DNA of 64,000 bases from Streptomyces sp. ITFR-16 (GTDB taxonomy: Bacteria > Actinomycetota > Actinomycetes > Streptomycetales > Streptomycetaceae), in NCBI RefSeq assembly GCF_031844705.1, contig NZ_CP134609.1, positions 6,014,001 through 6,078,000 of the forward strand, read 5' to 3'. Within the stretch, counting starts at the first letter, position 1, and each line of letters opens with the position of its first letter. A program made the translations under genes and the position numbers. Of the stretch, positions 42,299 to 51,273 are shown in pieces. The notes under the pieces are model-generated. The model was not told the origin of the DNA. It saw only the letters and a program-made list of their open reading frames with translations, and did not search any database.

Positions 42299-43420
42299 TC
42301 AGCCCCGCCCGGTGCGCGGCGCCCTGCTCAGCCCCGCCGGCTTCTCGTCCCGGCCGTTCACCGACGGCCAGGCGTCGCCGGGCGGCATCGCGGCGGGCGC
42401 CGTCGCGATCCTCGGCAGCGCGTACGGATGGTGGTCGCGCAGCCAGCCGATCAGCTGCTCCCGGACCGTGCAGCGCACCGTCCAGATGTCGTTCGCGTCC
42501 TTCGCGGTGACCACCGCGCGCACCTGGATCGTCGACGGCGTGGTGTCCGTGACCGCCAGCGACCAGTCCCGGCCGTCCCAGGCGGCGCACTCGCCGAGGA
42601 TGTCCCGCAGCCGGTCGCGCATCGCGTCGACCGGGGCCGCGTGGTCGAGGTGGAAGAACACCGAACCGGTCATCTGGGCACCGCCGCGCGACCAGTTCTC
42701 GAACGGCTTGCCGGTGAAGTACGAGACCGGCATGGTGATCCGCCGCTCGTCCCAGGTCCGGACGGCGAGGAAGGTCAGGGTGATCTCCTCGACCGTGCCC
42801 CACTCACCGTCCACCACCACCGTGTCGCCGATCCGCACCATGTCGCCGAAGGCGATCTGCAGCCCGGCGAAGAGGTTGCCGAGCGTGGACTGCGCGGCGA
42901 CACCGGCGACGATGCCGAGCACACCGGCCGAGGCCAGCATCGAGGTCCCCACCGCCTGCATGGCGGGGAACGTCAGCAGCATCGCCGCGACCGCCACGGT
43001 CGTCACGATCGCGATGACCACCCGCTGGATCAGCGTCACCTGCGTCCGTACCCGCCGCACCCGCGCCGGGTCCCGGGTGCTCGCCGCGTAGCGCGCGTAC
43101 ACCGAGTCCACCACCGCGACGGCGATCCGCACCACCAGCCAGGCCGAGGCCCCGATCAGCACCAGCGTCAGCAGCCGTCCGATGCCCACCTGGTGCTCGC
43201 GCACCGAGCGGAGCCCGGTGTGCGTGTACGAGGCGCGCAGCAGCGCCGTGCACAGCGTCACCTGGAACGGGATCCGGCAGCGCCGCAGCAGACCCCACAG
43301 CGGGGTCTCGTGGTGGCGGCCGTCGGCCCGTCTCAGGAGCAGATCGAGCAGCCATCCCGCCACCAGCGTGATCACGACCGAACCGCCGAGGACGATCAGC
43401 GGACGCAGTACGTTCTCCAT
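42299..43420 (-). CDS. MscS-type small mechanosensitive channel
   Basis: This 373-residue protein has several N-terminal spans, then the MscS core: a glycine/alanine-rich pore helix (GTSMLASAGVLGIVAGVAAQSTLGNLFAGLQIAFGD) followed by the beta domain MVRIGDTVVVDGEWGTVEEITLTFLAVRTWDERRITMPVSYF. It should open under membrane tension to release solutes. ATG 43420 is chosen for GGAG upstream; ATG 43435 is possible. Only 37 bp separate it from the divergent hydrolase gene, so their promoters overlap. Confidence 0.92.
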   Translation of the reverse strand: MENVLRPLIVLGGSVVITLVAGWLLDLLLRRADGRHHETPLWGLLRRCRIPFQVTLCTALLRASYTHTGLRSVREHQVGIGRLLTLVLIGASAWLVVRIAVAVVDSVYARYAASTRDPARVRRVRTQVTLIQRVVIAIVTTVAVAAMLLTFPAMQAVGTSMLASAGVLGIVAGVAAQSTLGNLFAGLQIAFGDMVRIGDTVVVDGEWGTVEEITLTFLAVRTWDERRITMPVSYFTGKPFENWSRGGAQMTGSVFFHLDHAAPVDAMRDRLRDILGECAAWDGRDWSLAVTDTTPSTIQVRAVVTAKDANDIWTVRCTVREQLIGWLRDHHPYALPRIATAPAAMPPGDAWPSVNGRDEKPAGLSRAPRTGRG

Positions 43421-43457
43421 GCTGTCGCTCTCCATGCTCTCGACCGTAACTGGCACC

Positions 43458-44036
43458 ATGGGCCTCATGAACATCATGCTTTTCCACTCGACGTACGGTC
43501 TGCGCCCCGCGGTCCACGCGGCAGCCGACCGGCTGCGCGCCGCCGGGCACGAGGTGCAGGTGCCCGATCTGTTCGAGGGGCACACCTTCGAATCCGTGGA
43601 GGAAGCACAGGCATTCAGGGAAGAGACGGGCAAGGAGGAGCTGCTGAAGCGGGCCGTGCTGGCCGCCGCGCCCTACTCCGACCGCGGGCTGGTCTACGCA
43701 GGCTTCTCGCTGGGTGCCTCCGTCGCCCAGACCCTGGCGCTCGGGGATGCGAAGGCACGCGGGCTGCTGCTGTTCCACGGCACGTCGGACATCGCGGAGA
43801 ACGCCTCGGTCGACGAACTGCCCGTACAGCTGCATGTCGCCGACCCCGACCCGTTCGAGACGCACGACTGGCTGAACTCCTGGTATCTGCAGATGCAGCG
43901 CACCGGCGCGGATGTCGAGATCTACCGCTACCCCGGCGCGGGCCATCTGTTCACCGACGCCGAACTGCCGGACTTCGACCGGGACGCGGCCGAGCTGGCC
44001 TGGAAGGTCGCGATCGGCTTCCTCGCCACGCTGTGA
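43458..44036 (+). CDS. Dienelactone-hydrolase-like alpha/beta hydrolase
   Basis: This 192-residue hydrolase has the compact dienelactone hydrolase fold: IMLFHSTYGLRPAVHAAADRLR at the N-terminus, nucleophile elbow YAGFSLGASVAQ, acid LHVADPDPFE and catalytic His in YPGAGHLFTD. The nucleophile is Ser, not the Cys of classical dienelactone hydrolases, so another ester may be the substrate. The start is not certain: ATG 43458, 43467 and 43476 are all in frame and none has a good ribosome site. Confidence 0.85.
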   Translation: MGLMNIMLFHSTYGLRPAVHAAADRLRAAGHEVQVPDLFEGHTFESVEEAQAFREETGKEELLKRAVLAAAPYSDRGLVYAGFSLGASVAQTLALGDAKARGLLLFHGTSDIAENASVDELPVQLHVADPDPFETHDWLNSWYLQMQRTGADVEIYRYPGAGHLFTDAELPDFDRDAAELAWKVAIGFLATL

Positions 44037-44039
44037 GCG

Positions 44040-44078
44040 CCGAAGGGCCCCGCGCACGCGGTGCGCGGGGCCCTTCGG
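44040..44078. terminator. Hairpin between convergent hydrolase and thioredoxin genes
   Basis: CGAAGGGCCCCGCGCA (44041-44056) pairs exactly with 44062-44077, plus one more pair outside, with a five-base loop. It serves two convergent genes. Confidence 0.8.
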
Positions 44079-44094
44079 ACGGTACGGGGGCGGG

Positions 44095-44916
44095 TCAGCC
44101 CTTCAGGGCCGCGGTGATCGCGGTGGTGAAGTCCTCCACCGTCATCGGGGCGTTCTTCCCGTCCGCGCCGGTCAGCGTCTTGCCGTCCATCTTCAGCGTC
44201 GGGGTCCCCTCGACGCCGCTCTTGCCGAAGGTGTCGGACATCTTCATCGCCCAGGCGTCGTAGGTGCCGTCCTTGACGTCCTTCTGGAACGCGGCGTTGC
44301 CCTTCAGGGCGTCCACCGTGTCGGCGACCTTGATCAGGTACGAGTCGTCCTTGAACTTGTCCTGCGTCTCCTCCGGGTGGTACTTCGCGGAGTAGAGCGC
44401 GTACTTGTAGTCGAGGAACGCCTCGGGGCTCACGTTGAGCGCGGCGCCCAGGGCGCTCAGCGCGTTCTTCGAACCCTCGCCGTTGGCGGACTTGTCGCCG
44501 TCGATGAACGTGGCACCGATGTACTTGACCTTGTACTTGCCGGCGTCGATGTCCTTGTGGACCGTCTCGCCGACCGTCTGCTCGAACGAGGCGCAGATCG
44601 GGCAGCGGGAGTCCTCGTACAGCTCCAGGGTCTTCTTGGCGCTCGACTTGCCGATGACGACGGTCGTGCCGTTCTTGCCCGAGGTGTTCTTCGGCGCGGC
44701 GACGGTCTTGGCGTTCTTCGCCTCGTCCCAGTGGTCGGGCTCGTTGAGCTTCATCACGCCGTAGCCGACGCCCGCGGCGATCGCGAGGACGGCGACGACC
44801 GAGACGCCGACGACGATCTGCCGGCGGGTCCTGTCCTTCTTGGCCTGGCGCTCGCGCTCCGCGCGCAGCCGCTCGCGGGCGGCGGACTTGCTGGCCTGGC
44901 TGTTGCGCTTGCTCAT
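44095..44916 (-). CDS. Membrane-anchored DsbA-like thioredoxin
   Basis: This 273-residue protein has a basic cytoplasmic N-terminus, one span (about 34-54), and an extracytoplasmic DsbA/thioredoxin_4 domain with active site SRCPIC near residue 104 and cis-proline loop VEGTPTLKM. It should form or shuffle disulfides in secreted proteins. ATG 44916 has GGAGAA upstream. It follows a membrane-protein gene by 51 bp, and that protein could be a functional partner, although it does not look like a VKOR or DsbB. Confidence 0.92.
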   Translation of the reverse strand: MSKRNSQASKSAARERLRAERERQAKKDRTRRQIVVGVSVVAVLAIAAGVGYGVMKLNEPDHWDEAKNAKTVAAPKNTSGKNGTTVVIGKSSAKKTLELYEDSRCPICASFEQTVGETVHKDIDAGKYKVKYIGATFIDGDKSANGEGSKNALSALGAALNVSPEAFLDYKYALYSAKYHPEETQDKFKDDSYLIKVADTVDALKGNAAFQKDVKDGTYDAWAMKMSDTFGKSGVEGTPTLKMDGKTLTGADGKNAPMTVEDFTTAITAALKG

Positions 44917-44967
44917 GGTGCGGTTCTCCGTGGTCTGCGTGGTCGTACGGGGTGGGGGATCGTGTGC

Positions 44968-45690
44968 TCAGGCGGTGGCGCCTGCCGAGCGCGGCGGTCC
45001 CCTCCGTCCCACGGAGTGCACGAGGAGGCAGGCGGGCGCGAGCGGCAGGGCGTCCCGGGGTGCGGGGCGCGCCGAGCGGGGGGCGCGGCTGCGGTCCCCG
45101 CCCGCCACGGCCACCGCGATCAGCAGCGGCCGGAACGCCAGCAGCGCGAACGCCCCCAGCAGCGCGGCGAGCGCCAGCTCGCCCCGGTGCAGCCAGGCGG
45201 CGGCGAGCAGCCCGACCGTCACATGCGCGGCCAGCAGCAGCCACGGGACCAGGGGGCCGGGCGAGGCCAGCAGCGTGGCGGCGCCCTGGCCGCCGGAGGC
45301 CACCGACGTCAGCGGGGTGCCCACATCGGTCCCTACGTGCCCGCCGCCGCACAGCACATCGACGCCCACGGAGCGCAGCGGACCTGCGATCGGGCCGCCC
45401 GCGGCGCCGTAACAGAGGTGCTGGCCGGTGGTGAAGACGGTGTCCGCGGCCAGCTCCAGCGGGACCAGCAGCCCCGCGATCGCCCCGAAACCGCGCTGCC
45501 GCCCGGCCAGGGCATAGGCCGCCGCGAAGACCGCGGCGGCCAGCACGGCGACCGGGACCACCGGCAGCGGTACCCGGGTCAGCAGCACATGGGAGGCAGC
45601 CGAGAGCGTCACGACGAGCGCTGTGAAAAGCGCCGCGCGTACGACTCTGAGCTGCGTCCCGGATATGTCCATCGCCCTGGAGTGTCGCAT
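44968..45690 (-). CDS. Unrecognised multi-span membrane protein
   Basis: This 240-residue protein has about five hydrophobic helices and a Pro/Arg-rich tail. Residues about 90-125 form an outer loop with two cysteines (HLCYGAAGG and VLCGGGH) that could form a disulfide. It is followed by the thioredoxin gene at 51 bp, probably in one transcript. The start may be ATG 45690 or ATG 45672; neither has a strong ribosome site. I do not recognise the family. The two loop cysteines beside a thioredoxin gene hint at a redox partner, but this is inference. Confidence 0.65.
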   Translation of the reverse strand: MRHSRAMDISGTQLRVVRAALFTALVVTLSAASHVLLTRVPLPVVPVAVLAAAVFAAAYALAGRQRGFGAIAGLLVPLELAADTVFTTGQHLCYGAAGGPIAGPLRSVGVDVLCGGGHVGTDVGTPLTSVASGGQGAATLLASPGPLVPWLLLAAHVTVGLLAAAWLHRGELALAALLGAFALLAFRPLLIAVAVAGGDRSRAPRSARPAPRDALPLAPACLLVHSVGRRGPPRSAGATA

Positions 45691-45730
45691 GCGAACCTGT
45701 AAGCGACCCCTGAAGCCCGCGCCCCGGTGG

Positions 45731-47056
45731 CTAGAGCCCCGGGATCCGGCCGTTGCGGAAGAGGTCCACGAAGATCTGGTGGTCCTCGCGCGCCCGGGCG
45801 CCGTAGCTGTGGGCGAAGTCCACCAGCAGCTCCGCGAAGCCGTCCTCGTCGGCCGCGATGGCCGCGTCGATGGCCCGCTCGGTGGAGAACGGGACCAGGG
45901 AGTGGCCGCTCTCGTCGTCCGCAGCGGAGTGCATCGTCGCCGTCGCCCGGCCGAGGTCGGCGACGACCGCAGCGATCTCGTCCGGCTCGTCGATGTCGGA
46001 CCAGTCCAGGTCGACCGCGTACGGCGAGACCTCGGCGACCAGCTGGCCGGCGCCGTCCAGCTCGGTCCAGCCCAGCCACGGGTCGGCGTGCGCCTGGAGG
46101 GCGCGCTGCGAGATCACCGTGCGGTGCCCCTCGTGCTGGAAGTAGTCCCGCACGGCCGCGTCCGTGATGTGCCGGGAGACGGCGGGGGTCTGCGCCTGCT
46201 TGAGGTAGATCACCACATCGTTCTCCAGGGCGTCGCTGTTGCCCTCCAGAAGGATGTTGTACGAGGGCAGGCCGGCCGATCCGATGCCGATGCCGCGCCG
46301 GCCGACGACGTCCTTGACCCGGTAGGAATCCGGGCGGGTCAGGCTGGACTCGGGCAGCGTCTCCAGATAGCCGTCGAACGCGGCCAGCACCTTGTACCGC
46401 GTCGCCGCGTCCAGGTCGATCGCGCCGCCGCCCTCGGCGAACCGGCGCTCGAAGTCACGGATCTCGGTCATCGAGTCCAGCAGCGAGAACCGGGTCAGCG
46501 AGCGGGCGACGCGCAGGGCGCCCAGCAGCGGGCCCTCGGCGGTGTCGAGCGTGAACGGCGGCACCTCGTCGTTCTTCGCGCCCGTCGCCAGTGCGTGGAT
46601 CCGCTCTCGGTAGGCGGCCGCGTAGATCCGGACGAGCTCGGTGATCTGCTCGTCGCTCAGCGCCTTCGCGTAGCCGATCAGGGCGACCGAGGCGGCGAAC
46701 CGCTTGAGGTCCCAGGTGAAGGGGCCGACGTAGGCCTCGTCGAAGTCGTTGACGTTGAAGACCAGGCGGCCGTTGGCGTCCATGTACGTGCCGAAATTCT
46801 CCGCGTGCAGATCGCCGTGGATCCACACCCGGCCGGTGCGCTCGTCCAGATACGGGCCGCCGTGCCGCTCCCGCTCCAGGTCGTCGTAGAACAGGCAGGC
46901 CGTGCCCCGGTAGAACGCGAAGGCCGAGCCCGCCATCTTGCGGAACTTGACCTGGAAGGCGGCCGGATCGGCGGCCAGCAGCTCACCGAAGGCGGTGTCG
47001 AAGACCTCGAGGATCTGCTCCCCGCGCTGCGCTGCGCCGGTCTGCGTTTCCGACAT
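45731..47056 (-). CDS. DUF2252 family protein
   Basis: This 441-residue soluble protein matches DUF2252: AFYRGTACLFYDDL, then the kinase-like block VWIHGDLHAENFGTYMDANGRLVFNVNDFDEAYVGPFTWDLKRFAASV, later SYNILLEGN and VVIYLKQAQTPAVS. The HGDLHxxNFG and NDFDE segments resemble the catalytic and metal loops of aminoglycoside phosphotransferase-like kinases, so a kinase role is plausible. The true substrate is unknown. ATG 47056 has AGGAGG upstream. An open frame continues upstream through the dnaE antisense strand but is a high-G+C artefact. It is divergent from dnaE across 192 bp. Confidence 0.9.
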   Translation of the reverse strand: MSETQTGAAQRGEQILEVFDTAFGELLAADPAAFQVKFRKMAGSAFAFYRGTACLFYDDLERERHGGPYLDERTGRVWIHGDLHAENFGTYMDANGRLVFNVNDFDEAYVGPFTWDLKRFAASVALIGYAKALSDEQITELVRIYAAAYRERIHALATGAKNDEVPPFTLDTAEGPLLGALRVARSLTRFSLLDSMTEIRDFERRFAEGGGAIDLDAATRYKVLAAFDGYLETLPESSLTRPDSYRVKDVVGRRGIGIGSAGLPSYNILLEGNSDALENDVVIYLKQAQTPAVSRHITDAAVRDYFQHEGHRTVISQRALQAHADPWLGWTELDGAGQLVAEVSPYAVDLDWSDIDEPDEIAAVVADLGRATATMHSAADDESGHSLVPFSTERAIDAAIAADEDGFAELLVDFAHSYGARAREDHQIFVDLFRNGRIPGL

Positions 47057-47248
47057 CTCTGGGTGCCTCCTGGTACCTGGCCTGCGTGACGACGTACATG
47101 ACAAATGGGACGGGCGTCCTCGCCCTTCCAACGCGCGACCGTATCGCGGAGTGCCCGTCACTCGTGACCCGGGAGACGTAGACTTCCACGCTGTCCCCCT
47201 CGGGGGTGTCCCGCCCGTCATCGTCCGTTTCCCCGGAGGCACAGCGCC

Positions 47249-50200
47249 GTGACCAAGCCGCCTTTCACGCACCTTCACGTCCACACCCAGTACTCGCTGC
47301 TGGACGGTGCCGCGCGGCTCAAGGACATGTTCAACGCGTGCAACGAGATGGGCATGTCCCACATCGCGATGACCGACCACGGCAACCTGCACGGGGCGTA
47401 CGACTTCTTCCACTCGGCGCAGAAGGCGGGCGTGACGCCGATCATCGGGATCGAGGCGTACGTCGCCCCCGAGTCGCGCAAGCACAAGCGGAAGATCCAA
47501 TGGGGGCAGCCGCACCAGAAGCGCGACGACGTCTCCGGTTCGGGTGGTTACACCCACAAGACGATCTGGGCGGCGAACGCCAAGGGGCTGCACAACCTCT
47601 TCAAGCTCTCCTCCGACGCCTACGCCGAGGGCTGGCTGCAGAAGTGGCCGCGTATGGACAAGGAGACCATCTCGCAGTGGTCCGAGGGTCTGATCGCGTC
47701 CACCGGCTGCCCCTCCGGCGAGGTGCAGACGCGCCTGCGGCTCGGACAGTTCGACGAGGCGGTCCAGGCGGCCTCCGACTACAAGGACATCTTCGGCGAG
47801 GGCCGGTACTTCCTGGAGCTGATGGACCACGGCATCGAGATCGAGCGCCGGGTCCGCGACGGGCTCCTGGAGATCGGCCGGAAGCTGAACATCCCGCCGC
47901 TCGTGACGAACGACTCGCACTACACGTACGCCGACGAGGCGACCGCGCACGACGCCCTGCTGTGCATCCAGACCGGCAAGAACCTCTCCGACCCGGACCG
48001 CTTCCGCTTCGACGGCACCGGCTACTACCTCAAGACGACGGACGAGATGTACGGCGTCGACTCCTCGGACGCCTGGCAGGAGGGCTGCGCCAACACCCTG
48101 CTGGTCGCGCAGCAGATCGACACCACCGGGATGTTCGAGAAGCGCGACCTGATGCCGAAGTTCGAGATCCCCGAGGGCTACACGGAGGTCACCTGGTTCC
48201 AGGAGGAGGTCCGGGTGGGGATGGAGCGCCGCTTCCCCGGCGGCATCCCCGAGGACCGGCAGAAGCAGGTCGAGTACGAGATGGACATCATCATCCAGAT
48301 GGGGTTCCCGGGGTACTTCCTGGTCGTCGCCGACTTCATCATGTGGGCCAAGAACAACGGCATCGCCGTCGGCCCCGGACGAGGCTCCGCGGCCGGCTCG
48401 ATCGTGTCGTACGCGATGGGCATCACCGACCTCGACCCGATCGAGCACGGACTGATCTTCGAGCGCTTCCTCAACCCGGAGCGCGTCTCCATGCCCGACG
48501 TCGACATCGACTTCGACGAGCGCAGGCGCGTCGAGGTGATCCGGTACGTCACGGAGAAGTACGGCGCCGACAAGGTCGCCATGATCGGCACCTACGGCAA
48601 GATCAAGGCCAAGAACGCGATCAAGGACTCGGCCCGCGTCCTCGGCTACCCGTACGCCATGGGCGACCGGCTCACCAAGGCGATGCCGGCCGACGTCCTC
48701 GGCAAGGGCATCGACCTCAACGGCATCACCGACCCGAAGCACCCGCGCTACAGCGAGGCGGGCGAGATCCGGGCGATGTACGAGAACGAGCCGGACGTCC
48801 AGAAGGTCATCGACACCGCGAAGGGCGTCGAGGGCCTGGTCCGGCAGATGGGCGTGCACGCCGCCGGCGTCATCATGTCCAGCGAGCCCATCGTCGACCA
48901 CGCCCCGGTCTGGGTGCGGCACACCGACGGCGTCACCATCACGCAGTGGGACTACCCGCAGTGCGAGTCGCTCGGCCTGCTGAAGATGGACTTCCTGGGG
49001 CTGCGCAACCTGACGATCATGGACGACGCCATCAAGATGGTGAAGTCCAACAAGGGCATCGACCTGGAGATGCTCGCGCTGCCCCTGGACGACCCCAAGA
49101 CGTACGAACTGCTCTGCCGCGGTGACACGCTCGGTGTGTTCCAGTTCGACGGCGGGCCGATGCGCTCCCTGCTGCGCCAGATGCAGCCCGACAACTTCGA
49201 GGACATCTCCGCCGTCTCGGCCCTGTACCGGCCGGGCCCGATGGGCATGAACTCGCACACGAACTACGCGGAGCGCAAGAACGGCCGCCAGGAGATCACC
49301 CCGATCCACCCGGAGCTGGAGGAGCCCCTCAAGGAGGTCCTCGGCCTCACCTACGGCCTGATCGTCTACCAGGAGCAGGTGCAGAAGGCCGCCCAGATCG
49401 TCGCCGGGTACTCGCTCGGCGAGGCCGACATCCTGCGCCGCGTGATGGGCAAGAAGAAGCCCGAGGAGCTGGCGAAGAACTTCGTCCTCTTCGAGGCGGG
49501 CGCCAAGGAGAAGGGCTTCTCCGACGCGGCGATCAAGGCCCTGTGGGACGTCCTGGTCCCGTTCGCCGGGTACGCGTTCAACAAGGCGCACTCCTCGGCG
49601 TACGGCCTGGTCACCTACTGGACGGCGTACCTCAAGGCGAACTACCCCGCCGAGTACATGGCCGCCCTGCTGACCTCGGTCAAGGACGACAAGGACAAGT
49701 CCGCGGTCTACCTCAACGAGTGCCGGCGCATGGGCATCAAGGTGCTCCCGCCGAACGTCAACGAGTCCCAGTCCAACTTCGCCGCCCAGGGTGACGACGT
49801 CATCCTCTTCGGGCTGACGGCCGTCCGCAACGTCGGCCAGAACGTCGTGGACTCGATCATCCGGTGCCGCAAGGCGAAGGGGAAGTACAGCTCCTTCCCC
49901 GACTTCCTCGACAAGGTCGAGGCGGTCGTCTGCAACAAGCGGACCGTGGAGTCGCTGATCAAGGCCGGCGCCTTCGACGAGATGGGCCACACCCGCAAGG
50001 GGCTGGTCGCCCACCACGAACCGATGATCGACAACGTGGTGCAGGTCAAGCGCAAGGAGGCCGAGGGGCAGTTCGACCTCTTCGGCGGCGGCGAGGAGGA
50101 CAGCGACGAGCCGGGCTTCGGGCTCGACGTGGAGTTCTCCGACATCGAGTGGGAGAAGTCCTACCTGCTTGCCCAGGAGCGCGAGATGCTCGGGCTCTAC

Positions 50201-50785
50201 GTCTCCGACCACCCGCTCTTCGGCATCGAGCACGTGCTGAGCGACAAGTCCGACGCCGCGATCTCGCAGCTCACCGGCGGCGAGCACAGCGACGGCGCGA
50301 TCGTCACCATCGGCGGCATCATCTCGGGCCTCCAGCGCAAGATGACCAAGCAGGGCAACGCCTGGGCCATCGCCACCGTGGAGGACCTGGCGGGTTCCAT
50401 CGAGTGCATGTTCTTCCCCGCCACCTACCAGCTGGTCTCGACCCAGCTCGTCGAGGACACGGTCGTCTTCGTCAAGGGACGGCTCGACAAGCGCGAGGAC
50501 GTGCCCCGGCTGGTCGCCATGGAGATGCAGGTGCCCGACATCTCCTCGGCGGGCACCAACGCCCCGGTCGTGCTGACCATCCCGACCGTCAAGATCACCC
50601 CGCCCATGGTCAGCCGGCTCGGTGAGGTGCTCAACAGCCACCGGGGCGACACCGAGGTGCGCATCAGGCTCCAGGGCCCCCGCAAGACCACGGTGCTCCG
50701 GCTCGACCGGCACCGGGTGAAGCCCGACCCGGCGCTCTTCGGCGACCTGAAGGTCCTGCTCGGGCCGTCCTGCCTGGCCGGCTGA
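47249..50785 (+). CDS. dnaE: Replicative DNA polymerase III alpha subunit DnaE
   Basis: This 1178-residue C-family polymerase replicates the chromosome. The PHP domain has the complete nine-residue metal set expected for an active PHP exonuclease: H10, H12, D19, H44, E69, H103, C154, D222 and H224. The polymerase domain has GPGRGSAAGSIVSYAMGI and the catalytic pair D417/D419 in MPDVDIDFDE. HhH and OB-fold (IVTIGGIISGLQRKMTKQGNAWA) domains follow. GTG 47249 has GGAGG upstream. This matches DnaE1 of actinobacteria, in which the PHP domain proofreads. A strong hairpin follows the stop. Confidence 0.97.
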   Translation: MTKPPFTHLHVHTQYSLLDGAARLKDMFNACNEMGMSHIAMTDHGNLHGAYDFFHSAQKAGVTPIIGIEAYVAPESRKHKRKIQWGQPHQKRDDVSGSGGYTHKTIWAANAKGLHNLFKLSSDAYAEGWLQKWPRMDKETISQWSEGLIASTGCPSGEVQTRLRLGQFDEAVQAASDYKDIFGEGRYFLELMDHGIEIERRVRDGLLEIGRKLNIPPLVTNDSHYTYADEATAHDALLCIQTGKNLSDPDRFRFDGTGYYLKTTDEMYGVDSSDAWQEGCANTLLVAQQIDTTGMFEKRDLMPKFEIPEGYTEVTWFQEEVRVGMERRFPGGIPEDRQKQVEYEMDIIIQMGFPGYFLVVADFIMWAKNNGIAVGPGRGSAAGSIVSYAMGITDLDPIEHGLIFERFLNPERVSMPDVDIDFDERRRVEVIRYVTEKYGADKVAMIGTYGKIKAKNAIKDSARVLGYPYAMGDRLTKAMPADVLGKGIDLNGITDPKHPRYSEAGEIRAMYENEPDVQKVIDTAKGVEGLVRQMGVHAAGVIMSSEPIVDHAPVWVRHTDGVTITQWDYPQCESLGLLKMDFLGLRNLTIMDDAIKMVKSNKGIDLEMLALPLDDPKTYELLCRGDTLGVFQFDGGPMRSLLRQMQPDNFEDISAVSALYRPGPMGMNSHTNYAERKNGRQEITPIHPELEEPLKEVLGLTYGLIVYQEQVQKAAQIVAGYSLGEADILRRVMGKKKPEELAKNFVLFEAGAKEKGFSDAAIKALWDVLVPFAGYAFNKAHSSAYGLVTYWTAYLKANYPAEYMAALLTSVKDDKDKSAVYLNECRRMGIKVLPPNVNESQSNFAAQGDDVILFGLTAVRNVGQNVVDSIIRCRKAKGKYSSFPDFLDKVEAVVCNKRTVESLIKAGAFDEMGHTRKGLVAHHEPMIDNVVQVKRKEAEGQFDLFGGGEEDSDEPGFGLDVEFSDIEWEKSYLLAQEREMLGLYVSDHPLFGIEHVLSDKSDAAISQLTGGEHSDGAIVTIGGIISGLQRKMTKQGNAWAIATVEDLAGSIECMFFPATYQLVSTQLVEDTVVFVKGRLDKREDVPRLVAMEMQVPDISSAGTNAPVVLTIPTVKITPPMVSRLGEVLNSHRGDTEVRIRLQGPRKTTVLRLDRHRVKPDPALFGDLKVLLGPSCLAG

Positions 50786-50796
50786 GCGCAGACGTA

Positions 50797-50836
50797 CGGG
50801 AGGGGCGGTTCCGCTTGCGCGGAGCCGCCCCTCCCG
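50797..50836. terminator. Bidirectional terminator after dnaE
   Basis: Bases 50797-50814 pair with 50819-50836 (18 pairs, one G-U) around a TTGC loop. The hairpin serves dnaE and the small gene on the opposite strand. Confidence 0.8.
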
Positions 50837-50872
50837 GTCCTACCGGCCTGTGGCCGTACCGGAGGAGTCCGG

Positions 50873-51052
50873 TCAGTTGTGGCCGAAGCGCCGCTGATGC
50901 TTACGCGCAACATCGGCAGGGCTGCCCTGGGACTGGGCCTGCGGCTGGTTCTGCGACTCGAAAGCCGTCGAACGTGCCTCCTGCGCACCGCGCTCCGACT
51001 CGGAAGCGCGGTCCTGCTGGCTGCCCTGCTTGCGGTTCTTGTTCTTGGCCAT
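50873..51052 (-). CDS. Small basic hydrophilic protein (59 residues)
   Basis: This 59-residue protein starts MAKNKNRKQGSQQ and ends ARKHQRRFGHN, with a Gln/Ser/Glu-rich middle. It has no hydrophobic segment. ATG 51052 is preceded by AGGAGG at ideal spacing, good evidence that it is translated. I do not recognise a characterised family. Its charge and composition suggest a nucleic-acid-associated or disordered stress protein, but that is speculative. Confidence 0.75.
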   Translation of the reverse strand: MAKNKNRKQGSQQDRASESERGAQEARSTAFESQNQPQAQSQGSPADVARKHQRRFGHN

Positions 51053-51273
51053 GGTGTTCCTCCTATAAGGACTCTCGGGGCCAGGACCGCTGTCAGATTC
51101 ACATAATCGGATAAACATCGCATGTTGGATCATTACCGTGCGTAGCAAGGAGGTATGATGCGCGGTTTTCCGGATCCGCCACGCCGATGATCGAGTTCCG
51201 GCCGTTAACCTCCGCGCGGTCGGGCAGACTCGAAGGAAACCCGTTCCCGAATTCCTGGAAGAGGGTGGAACGC
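51053..51273. promoter_or_regulatory. Divergent promoter region with a possible 11-codon leader frame
   Basis: This region lies between the 59-residue gene (minus) and the NYN gene (plus). AAGGAGGT at 51147-51154 is directly followed by ATGATG, and a frame of 11 codons runs to TGA at 51188-51190 (MMRGFPDPPRR). The same bases contain TATGAT (51154-51159), a near-perfect -10. Either reading could be right; the spacing suits the second ATG better than the first. Confidence 0.4.

Noticed and set aside
43458..44036. Classical dienelactone hydrolase
   Set aside because: The nucleophile is Ser (GFSLG) instead of Cys, so I kept only the family-level name.
44968..45690. VKOR or DsbB partner for the thioredoxin
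   Set aside because: The cysteine pattern and helix layout do not match either family; listed only as an unrecognised membrane protein.
47057..50713. Long open frame antisense to dnaE that runs into the DUF2252 gene
   Set aside because: The frame is low-complexity in composition (Val/Asp/Gly/Leu-rich), lies opposite a strongly conserved gene, and is what very high third-position G+C produces. DUF2252 starts at 47056 with its own ribosome site.
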